A stretch of DNA of 64,000 nt from the NCBI RefSeq assembly GCF_000300875.1, contig NZ_AMSG01000008.1:1-64000 (forward strand). Reading direction: 5' to 3'. Below the pieces are notes generated by a model. That model had not been told where the DNA came from, made no database searches, and worked only from the letters and a program-made list of their open reading frames with translations. Of the stretch, positions 49,572 through 58,125 are shown one piece after another (positions within the stretch are counted from its first letter, which is position 1; every line of letters begins with the position of its first letter). The stretch comes from Galbibacter marinus. Lineage in GTDB: Bacteria; Bacteroidota; Bacteroidia; Flavobacteriales; Flavobacteriaceae. A program made the translations under genes and the position numbers.

Positions 49572-50009
49572 TTAGTCAACTCTTAGAAACTTCCCTTTCT
49601 TATCAAATTCAAGGTCAACTCCATTGATCAATTCTACATCTTGATCTTTACCATCCACATCCCAACTCTTGATTCCAGCTGCCTCATAGTTATCTTGCAC
49701 ATATGAAACTATTGTTGAAGGAAGTGCTTCTACAGGGATACTTTGATTTTTTGCGGCCTCAATTTCAGTTACTTCTCCATCTTTATTGAACACAATTTCT
49801 AGTCCACTCGAAAAGTGAACCTCATACATATCATCATTGTTCCAAGGCATCAAATCCTTGTCTTTTTCTACAAATGTAATATTCTCCGATGGGAATTTCT
49901 GTTCGATGTATTCTTTCGCACTCTCTGGTAATTCCTCAATGCCAGTTTGGGCAAGCAGAAAACCAAATGTGAATACTGATAATACTCCTGTTAAAATTGC
50001 TTTTTTCAT
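49572..50009 (-). CDS. PepSY-like (PF11396) secreted protein
   Basis: 145 residues with a signal peptide (MKKAILTGVLSVFTFGFLLAQ). Two PepSY-like repeats follow: LPESAKEYIEQKFPSENI through LEIVFNKDGEVTEIEA, and LPSTIVSYVQDNYEAAGI through VDLEFDKKGKFLRVD. The family is very common in Bacteroidota, small periplasmic proteins of unknown role that may bind peptides or inhibit proteases. It converges with the TIM-barrel gene. Confidence 0.87.
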   Translation of the reverse strand: MKKAILTGVLSVFTFGFLLAQTGIEELPESAKEYIEQKFPSENITFVEKDKDLMPWNNDDMYEVHFSSGLEIVFNKDGEVTEIEAAKNQSIPVEALPSTIVSYVQDNYEAAGIKSWDVDGKDQDVELINGVDLEFDKKGKFLRVD

Positions 50010-50366
50010 AATAAATAAATTTTAAATTAATTATTTTATTTACTCATTTCATGTTGTAATTCATGAGATGCTAATTAAAAGACAGTTTAAAAACTACTTT
50101 GATAAACCTCTCATTCTCAAATTCATTACAATTTAACAATTCAATTCTGGAATCATTTAGGAAAAGGAGCTTTTATCAAAATTTTAATTTTATCTGTACA
50201 GTAAATCACTTTGCGTTAAAAACTTTCCCTGGAACATTCCGCCATCTTAATTTTTTATAGAAATTAAAAATTTATCATCATTTATGCCTCATCAATAGGT
50301 TTGGTATATCTCTGATTCTCGTTGGCGCAATATTTACCGTCGTAAAAATTATGTAAATTTGCCTTT
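50010..50366. other. AT-rich divergent region
   Basis: 357 bases between the divergent PepSY-like and DUF4159 genes. Nothing gene-like is seen; apart from the -7 box at 50354-50361 there is only weak AT-only symmetry around 50250. Confidence 0.4.
50354..50361 (+). promoter_or_regulatory. -7 promoter box (TAAATTTG) close to the DUF4159 start codon
   Basis: Matches TAnnTTTG. The predicted start near 50365 leaves a 2-base leader. Confidence 0.4.
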
Positions 50367-51023
50367 ATGATTAATCAAATTAAAAGAATCATACTTCTTA
50401 GCTTCTTTGCATTTAGTGTCATACAGTTAAATGCACAACAGATCGCAGTTCTAAAATATCAAGGCGGTGGTGATTGGTACGCTAATCCAACTGCCTTGCC
50501 AAACCTTATCACATTTTGTAATACAGAGATTGGCAGCAGCATTGAAAGCAAACCAGCTACAGTGGAACCTAGTAGCAGCGATATTTTTCAATACCCTTTC
50601 ATTCATATGACGGGTCATGGTAATGTATTCTTTAGCCCACAAGAGGCCAAGAATTTACAACAGTATTTATTGTCGGGCGGTTTTTTACACATTGATGATA
50701 ACTATGGCATGTATGATTATTTTAAGAAAGAGCTTCCGAAAATATTTCCTGACAAACAATTCGTAGAATTACCTACAACCCACCCTATATTTCAGGACCC
50801 CTTTGATTTTCCTGATGGACTTCCTAAGATACACGAGCACGATGGAAAAAGACCTCAAGCCTTTGGTGTTTATGACAACAACAGATTAGTACTATTATTT
50901 ACTTTTGAATCCGATTTGGGAGATGGCTGGGAAAATCAACAAGTCCATAACGATCCTGAAGAAGTTCGCCTTAATGCCTTAAGGATGGGTGCTAACATAA
51001 TTTCTTATGTATTTAAAAACTAA
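50367..51023 (+). CDS. DUF4159 domain protein, exported
   Basis: 218 residues with a signal peptide (ending VIQLNAQ). The mature part is a DUF4159 domain: YQGGGDWYANPTALPNL, FIHMTGHGNVFFSPQEAKNL, GGFLHIDDNYGM and a C-terminal NALRMGANIISYVF. The fold is like a class I glutaminase/ThuA-like domain and is often seen beside gliding or surface-protein genes. The function is unknown. The TrmH-type methyltransferase gene begins 3 bases after its stop. Confidence 0.87.
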   Translation: MINQIKRIILLSFFAFSVIQLNAQQIAVLKYQGGGDWYANPTALPNLITFCNTEIGSSIESKPATVEPSSSDIFQYPFIHMTGHGNVFFSPQEAKNLQQYLLSGGFLHIDDNYGMYDYFKKELPKIFPDKQFVELPTTHPIFQDPFDFPDGLPKIHEHDGKRPQAFGVYDNNRLVLLFTFESDLGDGWENQQVHNDPEEVRLNALRMGANIISYVFKN

Positions 51024-51026
51024 ATA

Positions 51027-51542
51027 ATGATCCAGCATCAACTAGAACACAACAATACAGGGTTCACTCAAAAACAACATCCGATAATTTTGATCTGTGA
51101 TCAGCTCACAGGCGCTGCCAATATCGGTTCTATTTTTCGATTAGCTGATGGTTTTGGCATTCAGAAAATCTATTTTTTAGGTCCAGAAGTTGAAATTAAT
51201 AGAAGAATTGAAAAAACCTCAAGGTCCACCCATAAGTTTATAGACTATGAATTTGTAGATCACATGGATCAAATTGACTTTGAGCAGGATCATAAAAAGA
51301 GAAACTGCATCGCTTTAGAAATCACCGATACAAGTAAACCTATTCAAAATTTGACACTTCAAACTGATCTCCCGACGTATCTAATTATAGGAAATGAAAA
51401 TTATGGTATAAGTCAAAGGCTGTTAAATTTGGTTGACCAGAGTTATCATATTTACATGTATGGAAAAAACAGTAGCATGAATATTGCCCAAGCAACGGGA
51501 ATTGCCCTATATGAAATCACTAATTTATATGTCACTGTTTAG
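51027..51542 (+). CDS. TrmH/SpoU family RNA 2'-O-methyltransferase
   Basis: 171 residues of the SPOUT class. Motif 1 is LTGAANIGSIFRLADGFGI with the catalytic Arg, motif 2 is LIIGNENYGIS and motif 3 is NSSMNIAQATGIALYE, which form the knot that binds SAM. It lacks an N-terminal RNA-binding extension, as in TrmL-like or small TrmH forms. The target nucleotide (tRNA or rRNA) is not known. It is cotranscribed with the DUF4159 gene. Confidence 0.9.
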   Translation: MIQHQLEHNNTGFTQKQHPIILICDQLTGAANIGSIFRLADGFGIQKIYFLGPEVEINRRIEKTSRSTHKFIDYEFVDHMDQIDFEQDHKKRNCIALEITDTSKPIQNLTLQTDLPTYLIIGNENYGISQRLLNLVDQSYHIYMYGKNSSMNIAQATGIALYEITNLYVTV

Positions 51543-51690
51543 ATCAAAATCATGGAGAAGATTCCGTTTAGAAAAGTTCCGGAATAAACTCATAATAAAG
51601 GCCTATATTTGAGATTTATGAGCTACATTTAAAAGAATAATTCATAAATTTCAATGAATTAAAACCCAACACAAAATCTGCAGTAACACT

Positions 51691-52866
51691 TTGAATAAAG
51701 ACATATTAAACACTGGAATTCAGCACTTTATAAACAAAAATTTAAATACTGACATTTCGTCACTTTTACTAAAATACCCCAAAATCGAAGGTGTTGACAC
51801 TAAAATTGTAGCCGAGCAAATTCAAGCTAAATTAAAATCTAAAAAAAAACTTCCCTCTTGGTTCAACACATCAAATATTTATTATCCCAATAAATTAAAT
51901 ATAGAACAAACCTCTTCAGAAAAGACAGCGCTTTATAAAAGCCACTTAATACAAGGAAACACCCTTTCAGACCTAACTGGAGGATTTGGGGTGGATTCGT
52001 ATTACTTTGCTAAAGTATTTAAAAAAGTAACTCATTGTGAAATAAACACCGAGCTATCGCGTATTGCACAGCACAATTTTAAGATGCTAAAACAGCATAA
52101 TATCAGCTGTCAAGCTGTTGATGGGATGGAATTTTTAGCTAATTGCAATAAAGTTGACTGTATTTATCTAGACCCTTCAAGAAGAGATCAAACTAAAAAA
52201 AAGGTGTTCCTGCTACAAGATTGTACTCCAGACATTACAGAGATACACGAGCAATTATTAGAAAAGGCGAAAATGGTTCTTGTTAAAGTATCACCACTAG
52301 TAGATATAAGCAAGGCTATTGCAGATTTGCCCCACATTAATGAAATTCATATTGTAGCTGTAGATAATCAGGTCAAAGAGATGCTTTTACTAATCTCTGG
52401 TAAAACTTCAAATACCCTAATTAAAGCTATTAACATTAAGGAAGATAGCGCAGAGAAATTCTCTTTCCAACACACCGAGGAATCACAAAAACAGGCAAAT
52501 TACAGCCTTCCTCTCACCTATTTATATGAACCAAATTCAGCCATTTTAAAAAGTGGTGGTTTTAATATGGTATCCCAACGCTACAATCTAAACAAACTAC
52601 ACCCAAGCACCCATTTATACACAAGTGATAGTCTTACTGATTTTCCCGGAAGACGGTTTTTAATTAAGCAAATCCTACCCTATAATAAACAGGGCATAAA
52701 GAAGTTAAAAACTCTTACAAAGGCCAATATCACCTCTAGAAATTTTCCCCTAACGGTGGACAAACTCAGGTCACAGCTTAAAATTAAAGATGGAGGCTCA
52801 TTATATCTGTTTTTCTGTACCGACTCAAATAACGCTAAAATTGCTGTTATTACTGAAAAAATATAA
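51691..52866 (+). CDS. class I SAM-dependent methyltransferase, PG_1098/THUMP-like type
   Basis: 391 residues. A SAM-binding core (LTGGFGVDSYYFAKV at about 97-111, then IYLDPSRRD) is followed by a ferredoxin-like and a THUMP-like C-terminal domain (NKQGIKKLKTLTKANI, NFPLTVDKLRSQLKIKDG), the layout of the Bacteroidota PG_1098 family. It probably methylates RNA, but no substrate is established. The start is TTG; there is no ATG between the upstream stop at 51655 and the conserved part, and the leader contains no alternative. Confidence 0.85.
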   Translation: MNKDILNTGIQHFINKNLNTDISSLLLKYPKIEGVDTKIVAEQIQAKLKSKKKLPSWFNTSNIYYPNKLNIEQTSSEKTALYKSHLIQGNTLSDLTGGFGVDSYYFAKVFKKVTHCEINTELSRIAQHNFKMLKQHNISCQAVDGMEFLANCNKVDCIYLDPSRRDQTKKKVFLLQDCTPDITEIHEQLLEKAKMVLVKVSPLVDISKAIADLPHINEIHIVAVDNQVKEMLLLISGKTSNTLIKAINIKEDSAEKFSFQHTEESQKQANYSLPLTYLYEPNSAILKSGGFNMVSQRYNLNKLHPSTHLYTSDSLTDFPGRRFLIKQILPYNKQGIKKLKTLTKANITSRNFPLTVDKLRSQLKIKDGGSLYLFFCTDSNNAKIAVITEKI

Positions 52867-52881
52867 GAATGTTAAAATAGC

Positions 52882-52891
52882 GTGTACGTAC
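52882..52891. promoter_or_regulatory. GTGTACGTAC, operator-like copy in the lacI promoter
   Basis: Ten bases identical to the core of the palindrome before the DUF1080 gene (54163-54178). It lies 20 bases upstream of the -7 box, over the -33 region, consistent with autoregulation of the LacI-type gene. Confidence 0.55.
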
Positions 52892-52911
52892 CTTATTTTT
52901 AAAATTAATTG

Positions 52912-52919
52912 TATATTTG
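52912..52919 (+). promoter_or_regulatory. -7 promoter box (TATATTTG) for the LacI-type gene
   Basis: Matches TAnnTTTG; the predicted start near 52923 gives a 19-base leader to the TTG start codon. Confidence 0.45.
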
Positions 52920-52941
52920 GTAGGCAATCAAAACCAAAACA

Positions 52942-54006
52942 TTGACAATTAAAGAAATAGCCAAACTAGCCAACGTATCATTAGGTACAGTAGATCGGGT
53001 AATTCACAAAAGAGGAAAAGTTTCCAAAGAAACTGAAAAAAAGATTCTGGACATTATTGATAAAGTGAATTACACACCCAATATTTATGCGCGCGGCTTA
53101 GTGTTGAATAAACAGTATCGCATTAAAGCACTCCTGCCTGAATTTAGACAAGGGCAATATTGGGAAATGCCTGTAAAGGGGATGCAAAATGCGGCTACTA
53201 ACCTGAGTCAGTTTGGCATTCAATTAGAAGTGTTATACTTTGATCAAAATTCTGTAACCTCCTTTAATAGTGCAGCTAAGCAACTATTGAGCTATAAACC
53301 TGATGGGGTAATTTTAGCTCCTGTAATTAACTTCGAGGCTGTAAAATTATCCAAGAAATTAAAGGACGCTCAAATACCCTATGTGCTTATCGATTCGCTA
53401 ATTCAAAATAGCGAACCTTTGAGTTTTATTGGGCAAGATGCCTTTCAAAGCGGTAGGCTTGCCGCTAAGCTTCTTTGCACAGAGATCAATTTAAAAGGAT
53501 CTATTTCCATTATTTCAATTAAGAATAATGAAAACTACAACAGCACTTTACAGCAAAGAATTGAAGGTTTTAAGGATTATATAGCCAATAGCGACTTTAT
53601 AGATCAAATATCTTTAAATGAATCGCATATCCACGTTGGTTCACCTGATATGCCTATGGCAATAGAGAATGCTATTGGTACGAAAGAAAACGTTGATGGG
53701 GTTTTTGTTCCTAGTTCAATGATCCACCATGTCGCAGCCTATGTGGATAGGTACAGACAAAGATTTCCGAATTTAAAAATGATTGGAAACGACCTTATTC
53801 CAAACAATATTAGACATTTAGAAAAAGGAACTATTCACTACCTTATCGGGCAACGACCAGAGAATCAAGGTTACTATGCTCTATCTAGCTTTTATAAACA
53901 TTTAGTGTTAGGGCAAAGAGTTGCCGAAGACATCTATCTTCCTCTAGATATCATAACACAAGAAAATCTAAAATATTACAATAATAATTTTCAGTACAAC
54001 TTTTAA
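52942..54006 (+). CDS. LacI family transcriptional regulator
   Basis: 354 residues. The N-terminal helix-turn-helix is TIKEIAKLANVSLGTVDRVI, followed by the hinge region (KILDIIDKVNYTPNIYARGL) and a periplasmic-binding-like sugar-sensing domain (about 60-350). The start is TTG, chosen because it places the HTH at the usual distance from the N-terminus. The effector is unknown, but the neighbouring DUF1080/oxidoreductase/uronate genes point to a sugar or uronate. The GTGTACGTAC sequence in its own promoter and its palindromic form before the next gene are likely binding sites. Confidence 0.92.
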   Translation: MTIKEIAKLANVSLGTVDRVIHKRGKVSKETEKKILDIIDKVNYTPNIYARGLVLNKQYRIKALLPEFRQGQYWEMPVKGMQNAATNLSQFGIQLEVLYFDQNSVTSFNSAAKQLLSYKPDGVILAPVINFEAVKLSKKLKDAQIPYVLIDSLIQNSEPLSFIGQDAFQSGRLAAKLLCTEINLKGSISIISIKNNENYNSTLQQRIEGFKDYIANSDFIDQISLNESHIHVGSPDMPMAIENAIGTKENVDGVFVPSSMIHHVAAYVDRYRQRFPNLKMIGNDLIPNNIRHLEKGTIHYLIGQRPENQGYYALSSFYKHLVLGQRVAEDIYLPLDIITQENLKYYNNNFQYNF

Positions 54007-54162
54007 TAATTAAGATAACTCTCTATGAAAAAAACACTTAATCAACTTACTACTAATATTTTAACACTGTCAATCGCATTTTTTAAAACACAACAACTAG
54101 TTTTGATAACCTATTAGGCCCAGTTACTAGTTAAAATCATAAAAATTAAAGTATACCTTGCC

Positions 54163-54178
54163 GTGTGTACGTACACAC
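54163..54178. promoter_or_regulatory. perfect 16-bp palindrome GTGTGTACGTACACAC, LacI operator
   Basis: Each half is the exact reverse complement of the other, with a central CG as in LacI-family operators. It lies 38 bases before the DUF1080 start and 2 bases after a TATACCTTG sequence that may be a weak -7 box, so binding would block transcription initiation. Confidence 0.75.
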
Positions 54179-54215
54179 AAACAAAATAGTATAATCCTGC
54201 TAATAATATATAAAT

Positions 54216-55595
54216 ATGAAAACTACAGTAAGCAACATGAAACTACTAAGCCTTGCCATTTGTTCACTAGGGCTTCTTTGGTCTTGCGAACCTCAGGGCG
54301 ACCCTACTCCATGGGAGCCATTATTCAACGGTGAAGACTTAAATGGATGGACTCAAATCGGTGGTAAGGCCAATTACAGAGTGGAAAATCAAGCTGTCAT
54401 TGGTTCTACAGTACACAACACACCGAATTCATTTATGACAACAGAAAAAATGTATGATGATTTTATTTTAGAATTGGAATATAAGGTAGATTCCACGATG
54501 AATTCTGGAATTCAAATTCGAAGTAACAGCACACCTACTTATCAAAATGGTCGTGTCCACGGCTATCAAATTGAAATTGATCCTTCTGATCGCGCATGGA
54601 GTGCTGGGATATACGATGAGGCACGTCGTGGTTGGCTTGTTCCACTTACGGACAATAAGGACGCACAAGAGGCTTTTAAGCAAGGACAATGGAATCATTA
54701 TAGAATTGAAGCTATTGGTGATACAATTAAAACTTGGATCAACGATATCCCTGCTTCATTTCTCATTGATGACAAAACCCATTCAGGATTTATTGCCCTT
54801 CAAGTACACAGTATCGGAAAAGATGCTAAGGAGGGTACTGAAATCCACTGGAGGAATATCAATATACTCACAGATAGCCTTCAAAAATACACTAAAAAGA
54901 GCCCTTTAACTCCAGTGACTACGAAAAATAAGTTAACTATCAGTGAGCAGAAGGATGGTTGGGAATTACTTTGGGACGGAACTTCCACAGACGGATGGAG
55001 AGGTGCTAAATTGGAAAGTTTTCCTGAAAAAGGCTGGATAATTGAAGATGGTGTTTTAACCGTTATCGAGAGTGAAGGTAAAGAATCTGCTGCTGGCGGT
55101 GATATTGTAACAGAACAAACATATGGGAATTTTGAACTCAAAATTGATTTTAGAATAACCCAGGGTGCAAACAGCGGGATTAAATATTATGTTGATACTG
55201 ACCTTAATAAAGGAACTGGTTCAGCTATTGGTTTGGAATATCAAATTTTAGATGACTTAAGGCATCCAGATGCGAAGTTAGGAAATCATGAAGGAAGTAG
55301 AACCCTGGCCTCTTTATACGATTTGATTAAAGCTGATCTTAACAAACCTGTCAATGAAATCGGAAGCTGGAATACAGCGCATATTATATCAAAAGACGGT
55401 AAGGTTCAGCATTGGCTCAACGGCATGAAAGTTCTGGAGTTTGACCGCTTTAGCGAAGAGTTTCAAATGTTGGTTTCTGAAAGTAAATACAAAGACTGGC
55501 CAAATTTTGGGGTCTTAGAGACTGGAAATATTCTTTTACAAGACCACGGAAATAGAGTGTCTTTTAAAAATATTAAAATCAAAACTTCAAATTAA
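54216..55595 (+). CDS. two-domain DUF1080 (3-keto-disaccharide hydrolase-like) lipoprotein
   Basis: 459 residues. A signal peptide ends in LWSC with Cys24; a second ATG at codon 8 is an alternative start. Two DUF1080/PF06439 jelly-roll domains follow (about 30-215 and 245-457). Both open with the family hallmark (WEPLFNGEDLNGW and WELLWDGTSTDGW) and both carry NSGI (SGIQIR and NSGIKYYV). Most family members have a single domain, so the tandem form is notable. Members have been tied to breakdown of 3-keto glycosides made by Gfo/Idh/MocA-type dehydrogenases, and one is encoded 6 bases downstream. The substrate is unknown. Confidence 0.88.
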   Translation: MKTTVSNMKLLSLAICSLGLLWSCEPQGDPTPWEPLFNGEDLNGWTQIGGKANYRVENQAVIGSTVHNTPNSFMTTEKMYDDFILELEYKVDSTMNSGIQIRSNSTPTYQNGRVHGYQIEIDPSDRAWSAGIYDEARRGWLVPLTDNKDAQEAFKQGQWNHYRIEAIGDTIKTWINDIPASFLIDDKTHSGFIALQVHSIGKDAKEGTEIHWRNINILTDSLQKYTKKSPLTPVTTKNKLTISEQKDGWELLWDGTSTDGWRGAKLESFPEKGWIIEDGVLTVIESEGKESAAGGDIVTEQTYGNFELKIDFRITQGANSGIKYYVDTDLNKGTGSAIGLEYQILDDLRHPDAKLGNHEGSRTLASLYDLIKADLNKPVNEIGSWNTAHIISKDGKVQHWLNGMKVLEFDRFSEEFQMLVSESKYKDWPNFGVLETGNILLQDHGNRVSFKNIKIKTSN

Positions 55596-55601
55596 AATAC
55601 C

Positions 55602-56942
55602 ATGACAAATAGAAGAAAATTCATAAAAAACACCATTTTAGGAAGTACAGCTGTCGCATTAGGTGGATCTGCCATGGCCATGCCAGCGAGTAGTTATCGT
55701 AATATCATAGGAGCAAACGATCGCCTAAATGTAGCTATTGCTGGTCTAGGGCGACGTGTAGGCGCTTTTTATGAGCCCATTGCTCGCAAACAAAGCAACG
55801 TACGTCTTAGTTACTTATGTGATGTCATGGAGCACCAAAGAACTAGAGCCATGGAAAATGTCTCAAAACTACTAGATTATAAACCAACTCCTGAGAATGA
55901 CATCAGAAAGGTAATTGATGATAAGAAGGTAGATGTTCTAATTAACGCTACACCAGACCATTGGCACACACCAGGGTCAATTATGGCTCTTAAAGGAGGA
56001 AAACACGTATATGTTGAAAAGCCTTCAAGCCACAACATGAATGAAAATGAGCTTCTTGTAGAAGCTGCCAAAAAATACGACAAGGTTGTTCAAATGGGGA
56101 ATCAACAGCGATCTGCTCCCCATACGATAGAGATCATCAACGAAATACATAACGGACTGATTGGTAATGCTTATAAGGCTCTTGCATTCTATAGCAATTC
56201 AAGAGGCGAAACTCCAAAGCAACAAAAAGCGCCCATCCCTACTGGGTTAGATTGGGAATTATGGCAGGGCCCTGCAATACATCGCGAGTATACCTCAGAA
56301 ACTTGGGATTACAATTGGCATTGGTATGGTTGGAACTACGGAACAGCTGAAGCTGGAAATAATGCTACTCATGAATTGGACATTGCTCGCTGGGCATTAG
56401 ATGTACATTATCCAAGCTATGCTTCCGTGGAGGCTGATAAAAGACACTTTGTTGATGATGGTTGGGAAATGTACGATTCCATTTTAGCAACCTTCGAATT
56501 CCCTAATAAGAAAGTAATACAATGGGATGGACAAAGTAGAAATGGCTACCAGACCTATGGTGCAGGACGAGGAACGATTATTTACGGTACCGAGGGAAGT
56601 GTTTTTGTTGATAGAGGAAGATATGTGGTATACGACCGTTATGGTAAAATTGTAAAACAATACGATTCCGCAAATTCAGAATCCGGGACAGCCCTAGGTG
56701 GTGGCGGTGATATATCTACGGATCATATGGTGAACTTTTTTGAAAGCATCCGAGGGAAACAAAAGTTAAATGCACCCATCGATGATGCGAACATCAGTAT
56801 GGCTCTAGTACACTATACCAACATTGCTTATAGAATAGGTAAAGGATTTAACGTGGATCAAAACACAGGTCGATTCCAAGACCCTGCTGCGATGAAGCTT
56901 TGGGGTAGAACGTATCAAGAAGGCTGGGAATTAACCTTGTAA
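55602..56942 (+). CDS. Tat-exported Gfo/Idh/MocA family oxidoreductase
   Basis: 446 residues. A twin-arginine signal (NRRKFIKNTILGSTAVALGGSAMA) precedes the Rossmann domain (LNVAIAGLGRRVGAFYEP). The conserved YVEKPSSHN motif holds the EKP Lys, and the second half contains the substrate-binding GWNYGTAEAGNNATHELDIA. Export by Tat means that it leaves the cytoplasm folded with its nicotinamide cofactor. It is likely to oxidise a sugar at C3, or reduce the keto form, together with the DUF1080 protein upstream. kdgF follows 15 bases later, so the two functions are in one transcript. Confidence 0.92.
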   Translation: MTNRRKFIKNTILGSTAVALGGSAMAMPASSYRNIIGANDRLNVAIAGLGRRVGAFYEPIARKQSNVRLSYLCDVMEHQRTRAMENVSKLLDYKPTPENDIRKVIDDKKVDVLINATPDHWHTPGSIMALKGGKHVYVEKPSSHNMNENELLVEAAKKYDKVVQMGNQQRSAPHTIEIINEIHNGLIGNAYKALAFYSNSRGETPKQQKAPIPTGLDWELWQGPAIHREYTSETWDYNWHWYGWNYGTAEAGNNATHELDIARWALDVHYPSYASVEADKRHFVDDGWEMYDSILATFEFPNKKVIQWDGQSRNGYQTYGAGRGTIIYGTEGSVFVDRGRYVVYDRYGKIVKQYDSANSESGTALGGGGDISTDHMVNFFESIRGKQKLNAPIDDANISMALVHYTNIAYRIGKGFNVDQNTGRFQDPAAMKLWGRTYQEGWELTL

Positions 56943-56957
56943 AATCTATTTTGAAAT

Positions 56958-57314
56958 ATGAACAAGAATGACGCCTTTTTTTTAGCAAAGAAGAATGAGT
57001 GGGAAACCGTATCAAAAGGCATAAGTAGGCAAATCACAGGATATAATGACCAAATAATGATGGTCAAAGTAAAGTTTGAAAAAGGGGCTATAGGTTCCCT
57101 GCACCAACATCCTCATACCCAAAGTTCATACGTGGCCTCTGGGGCATTTGAAATTACCATCAACGGCGACAAACAACGTCTTGAGACTGGGGATACATTT
57201 TTGGTAAACCCTGATCTAATCCATGGTGCTGTTTGTCTAGAGGCTGGGATACTCTTGGATGTTTTTACCCCTTTAAGAGAAGACTTTATAAATAATAAAG
57301 AAACACAAAGATGA
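56958..57314 (+). CDS. kdgF: KdgF-like cupin, unsaturated uronate ring-opening enzyme
   Basis: 118-residue single-domain cupin. KdgF converts the unsaturated uronate monomers released by pectate or alginate lyases into the open-chain ketouronates. The protein matches that family along its length: a start with EWETVSKGISRQITGY, metal ligands in HQHPHTQ (two His and Gln) and a further His in NPDLIHGAVCLEAGILLDVFTPLREDF. The next gene's ATG overlaps its stop by 4 bases, showing translational coupling to the SDR. Confidence 0.9.
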   Translation: MNKNDAFFLAKKNEWETVSKGISRQITGYNDQIMMVKVKFEKGAIGSLHQHPHTQSSYVASGAFEITINGDKQRLETGDTFLVNPDLIHGAVCLEAGILLDVFTPLREDFINNKETQR

Positions 57315-58114
57315 CATTAAAAGATAAAGTAGCCATCATAACTGGTGGAAACGGAGTGCTAGGAGGTGCTATCGCTATGGGATTAGCTTCACAAGGTGTT
57401 AAAGTCGCAATATTAGGAAGAACTGAACATTCAGTACAGGCGCGGGTTGATCAAATTAAACAATCTAAAGGTCAATCTATTGGACTTATAGCAGATGTAT
57501 TAGATCAAGCTAGTTTAGAATGTGCAAGTGAAACAATTATAAAAAAATGGGGGAAAATCGACATTTTGATCAATGGCGCAGGAGGAAATTTAAAAGGTGC
57601 TACCATCGCTGATCAAGACAATTTTTTTGATCTTTCTTTTGATGATTTTGACAAAGTCACTCAATTAAATTTAAAAGGAACCTTACTACCCACCTTTGTA
57701 TTTGGAAAATCCATGGCAAAACAGGGTAAAGGAAGTGTTCTAAATATATCTTCCATGTCAGCACAACAAGCAATTACGCGCATTGTGGGTTATTCTGCCA
57801 GTAAGGCAGCGGTGGACAACTTTACAAAGTGGTTGGCTGTAGAGATGGCATTAAAATACGGAGAAGGAATCAGGGTCAATGCCATAGCACCTGGCTTTTT
57901 TATTGGAGAACAAAACAGAGCTCTTTTGCTGCAGGATGATGGTAGTTTAACCCAAAGAGGGAAAACCATTGTAGAGCAGACCCCTATGAAAAGATTCGGA
58001 AAACCTGAAGAGCTTCAAGGAGTAGTGAATTGGCTGGTAAGTGATCAAGCTAGTTTTGTCACTGGAGTTATTATTCCTATTGATGGAGGGTTTAGTGCCT
58101 TTAGCGGAGTTTAA
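57311..58114 (+). CDS. SDR oxidoreductase, probable D-mannonate / fructuronate oxidoreductase
   Basis: 267 residues of the classical short-chain dehydrogenase family: cofactor motif [18 protein letters not shown] in place of NNAG, Ser in NISSMS, and YSASK as the YxxxK pair. It lies between kdgF and uxuA, where the reductase making mannonate from fructuronate is needed. Bacteroidota commonly use an SDR in place of the E. coli UxuB polyol dehydrogenase type. The alternative is a DEH reductase for alginate products. The function is inferred from context. Confidence 0.85.
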   Translation: MTLKDKVAIITGGNGVLGGAIAMGLASQGVKVAILGRTEHSVQARVDQIKQSKGQSIGLIADVLDQASLECASETIIKKWGKIDILINGAGGNLKGATIADQDNFFDLSFDDFDKVTQLNLKGTLLPTFVFGKSMAKQGKGSVLNISSMSAQQAITRIVGYSASKAAVDNFTKWLAVEMALKYGEGIRVNAIAPGFFIGEQNRALLLQDDGSLTQRGKTIVEQTPMKRFGKPEELQGVVNWLVSDQASFVTGVIIPIDGGFSAFSGV

Positions 58115-58125
58115 AAAAAAATAAG

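Noticed and set aside
54025-54117. 30-codon reading frame (MKKTLNQLTT...) between the LacI gene and the DUF1080 operator
   Set aside because: It begins like a signal peptide but has no mature part, no promoter box and no homology that I recognise. Possibly a decayed leader; not supported as a gene.
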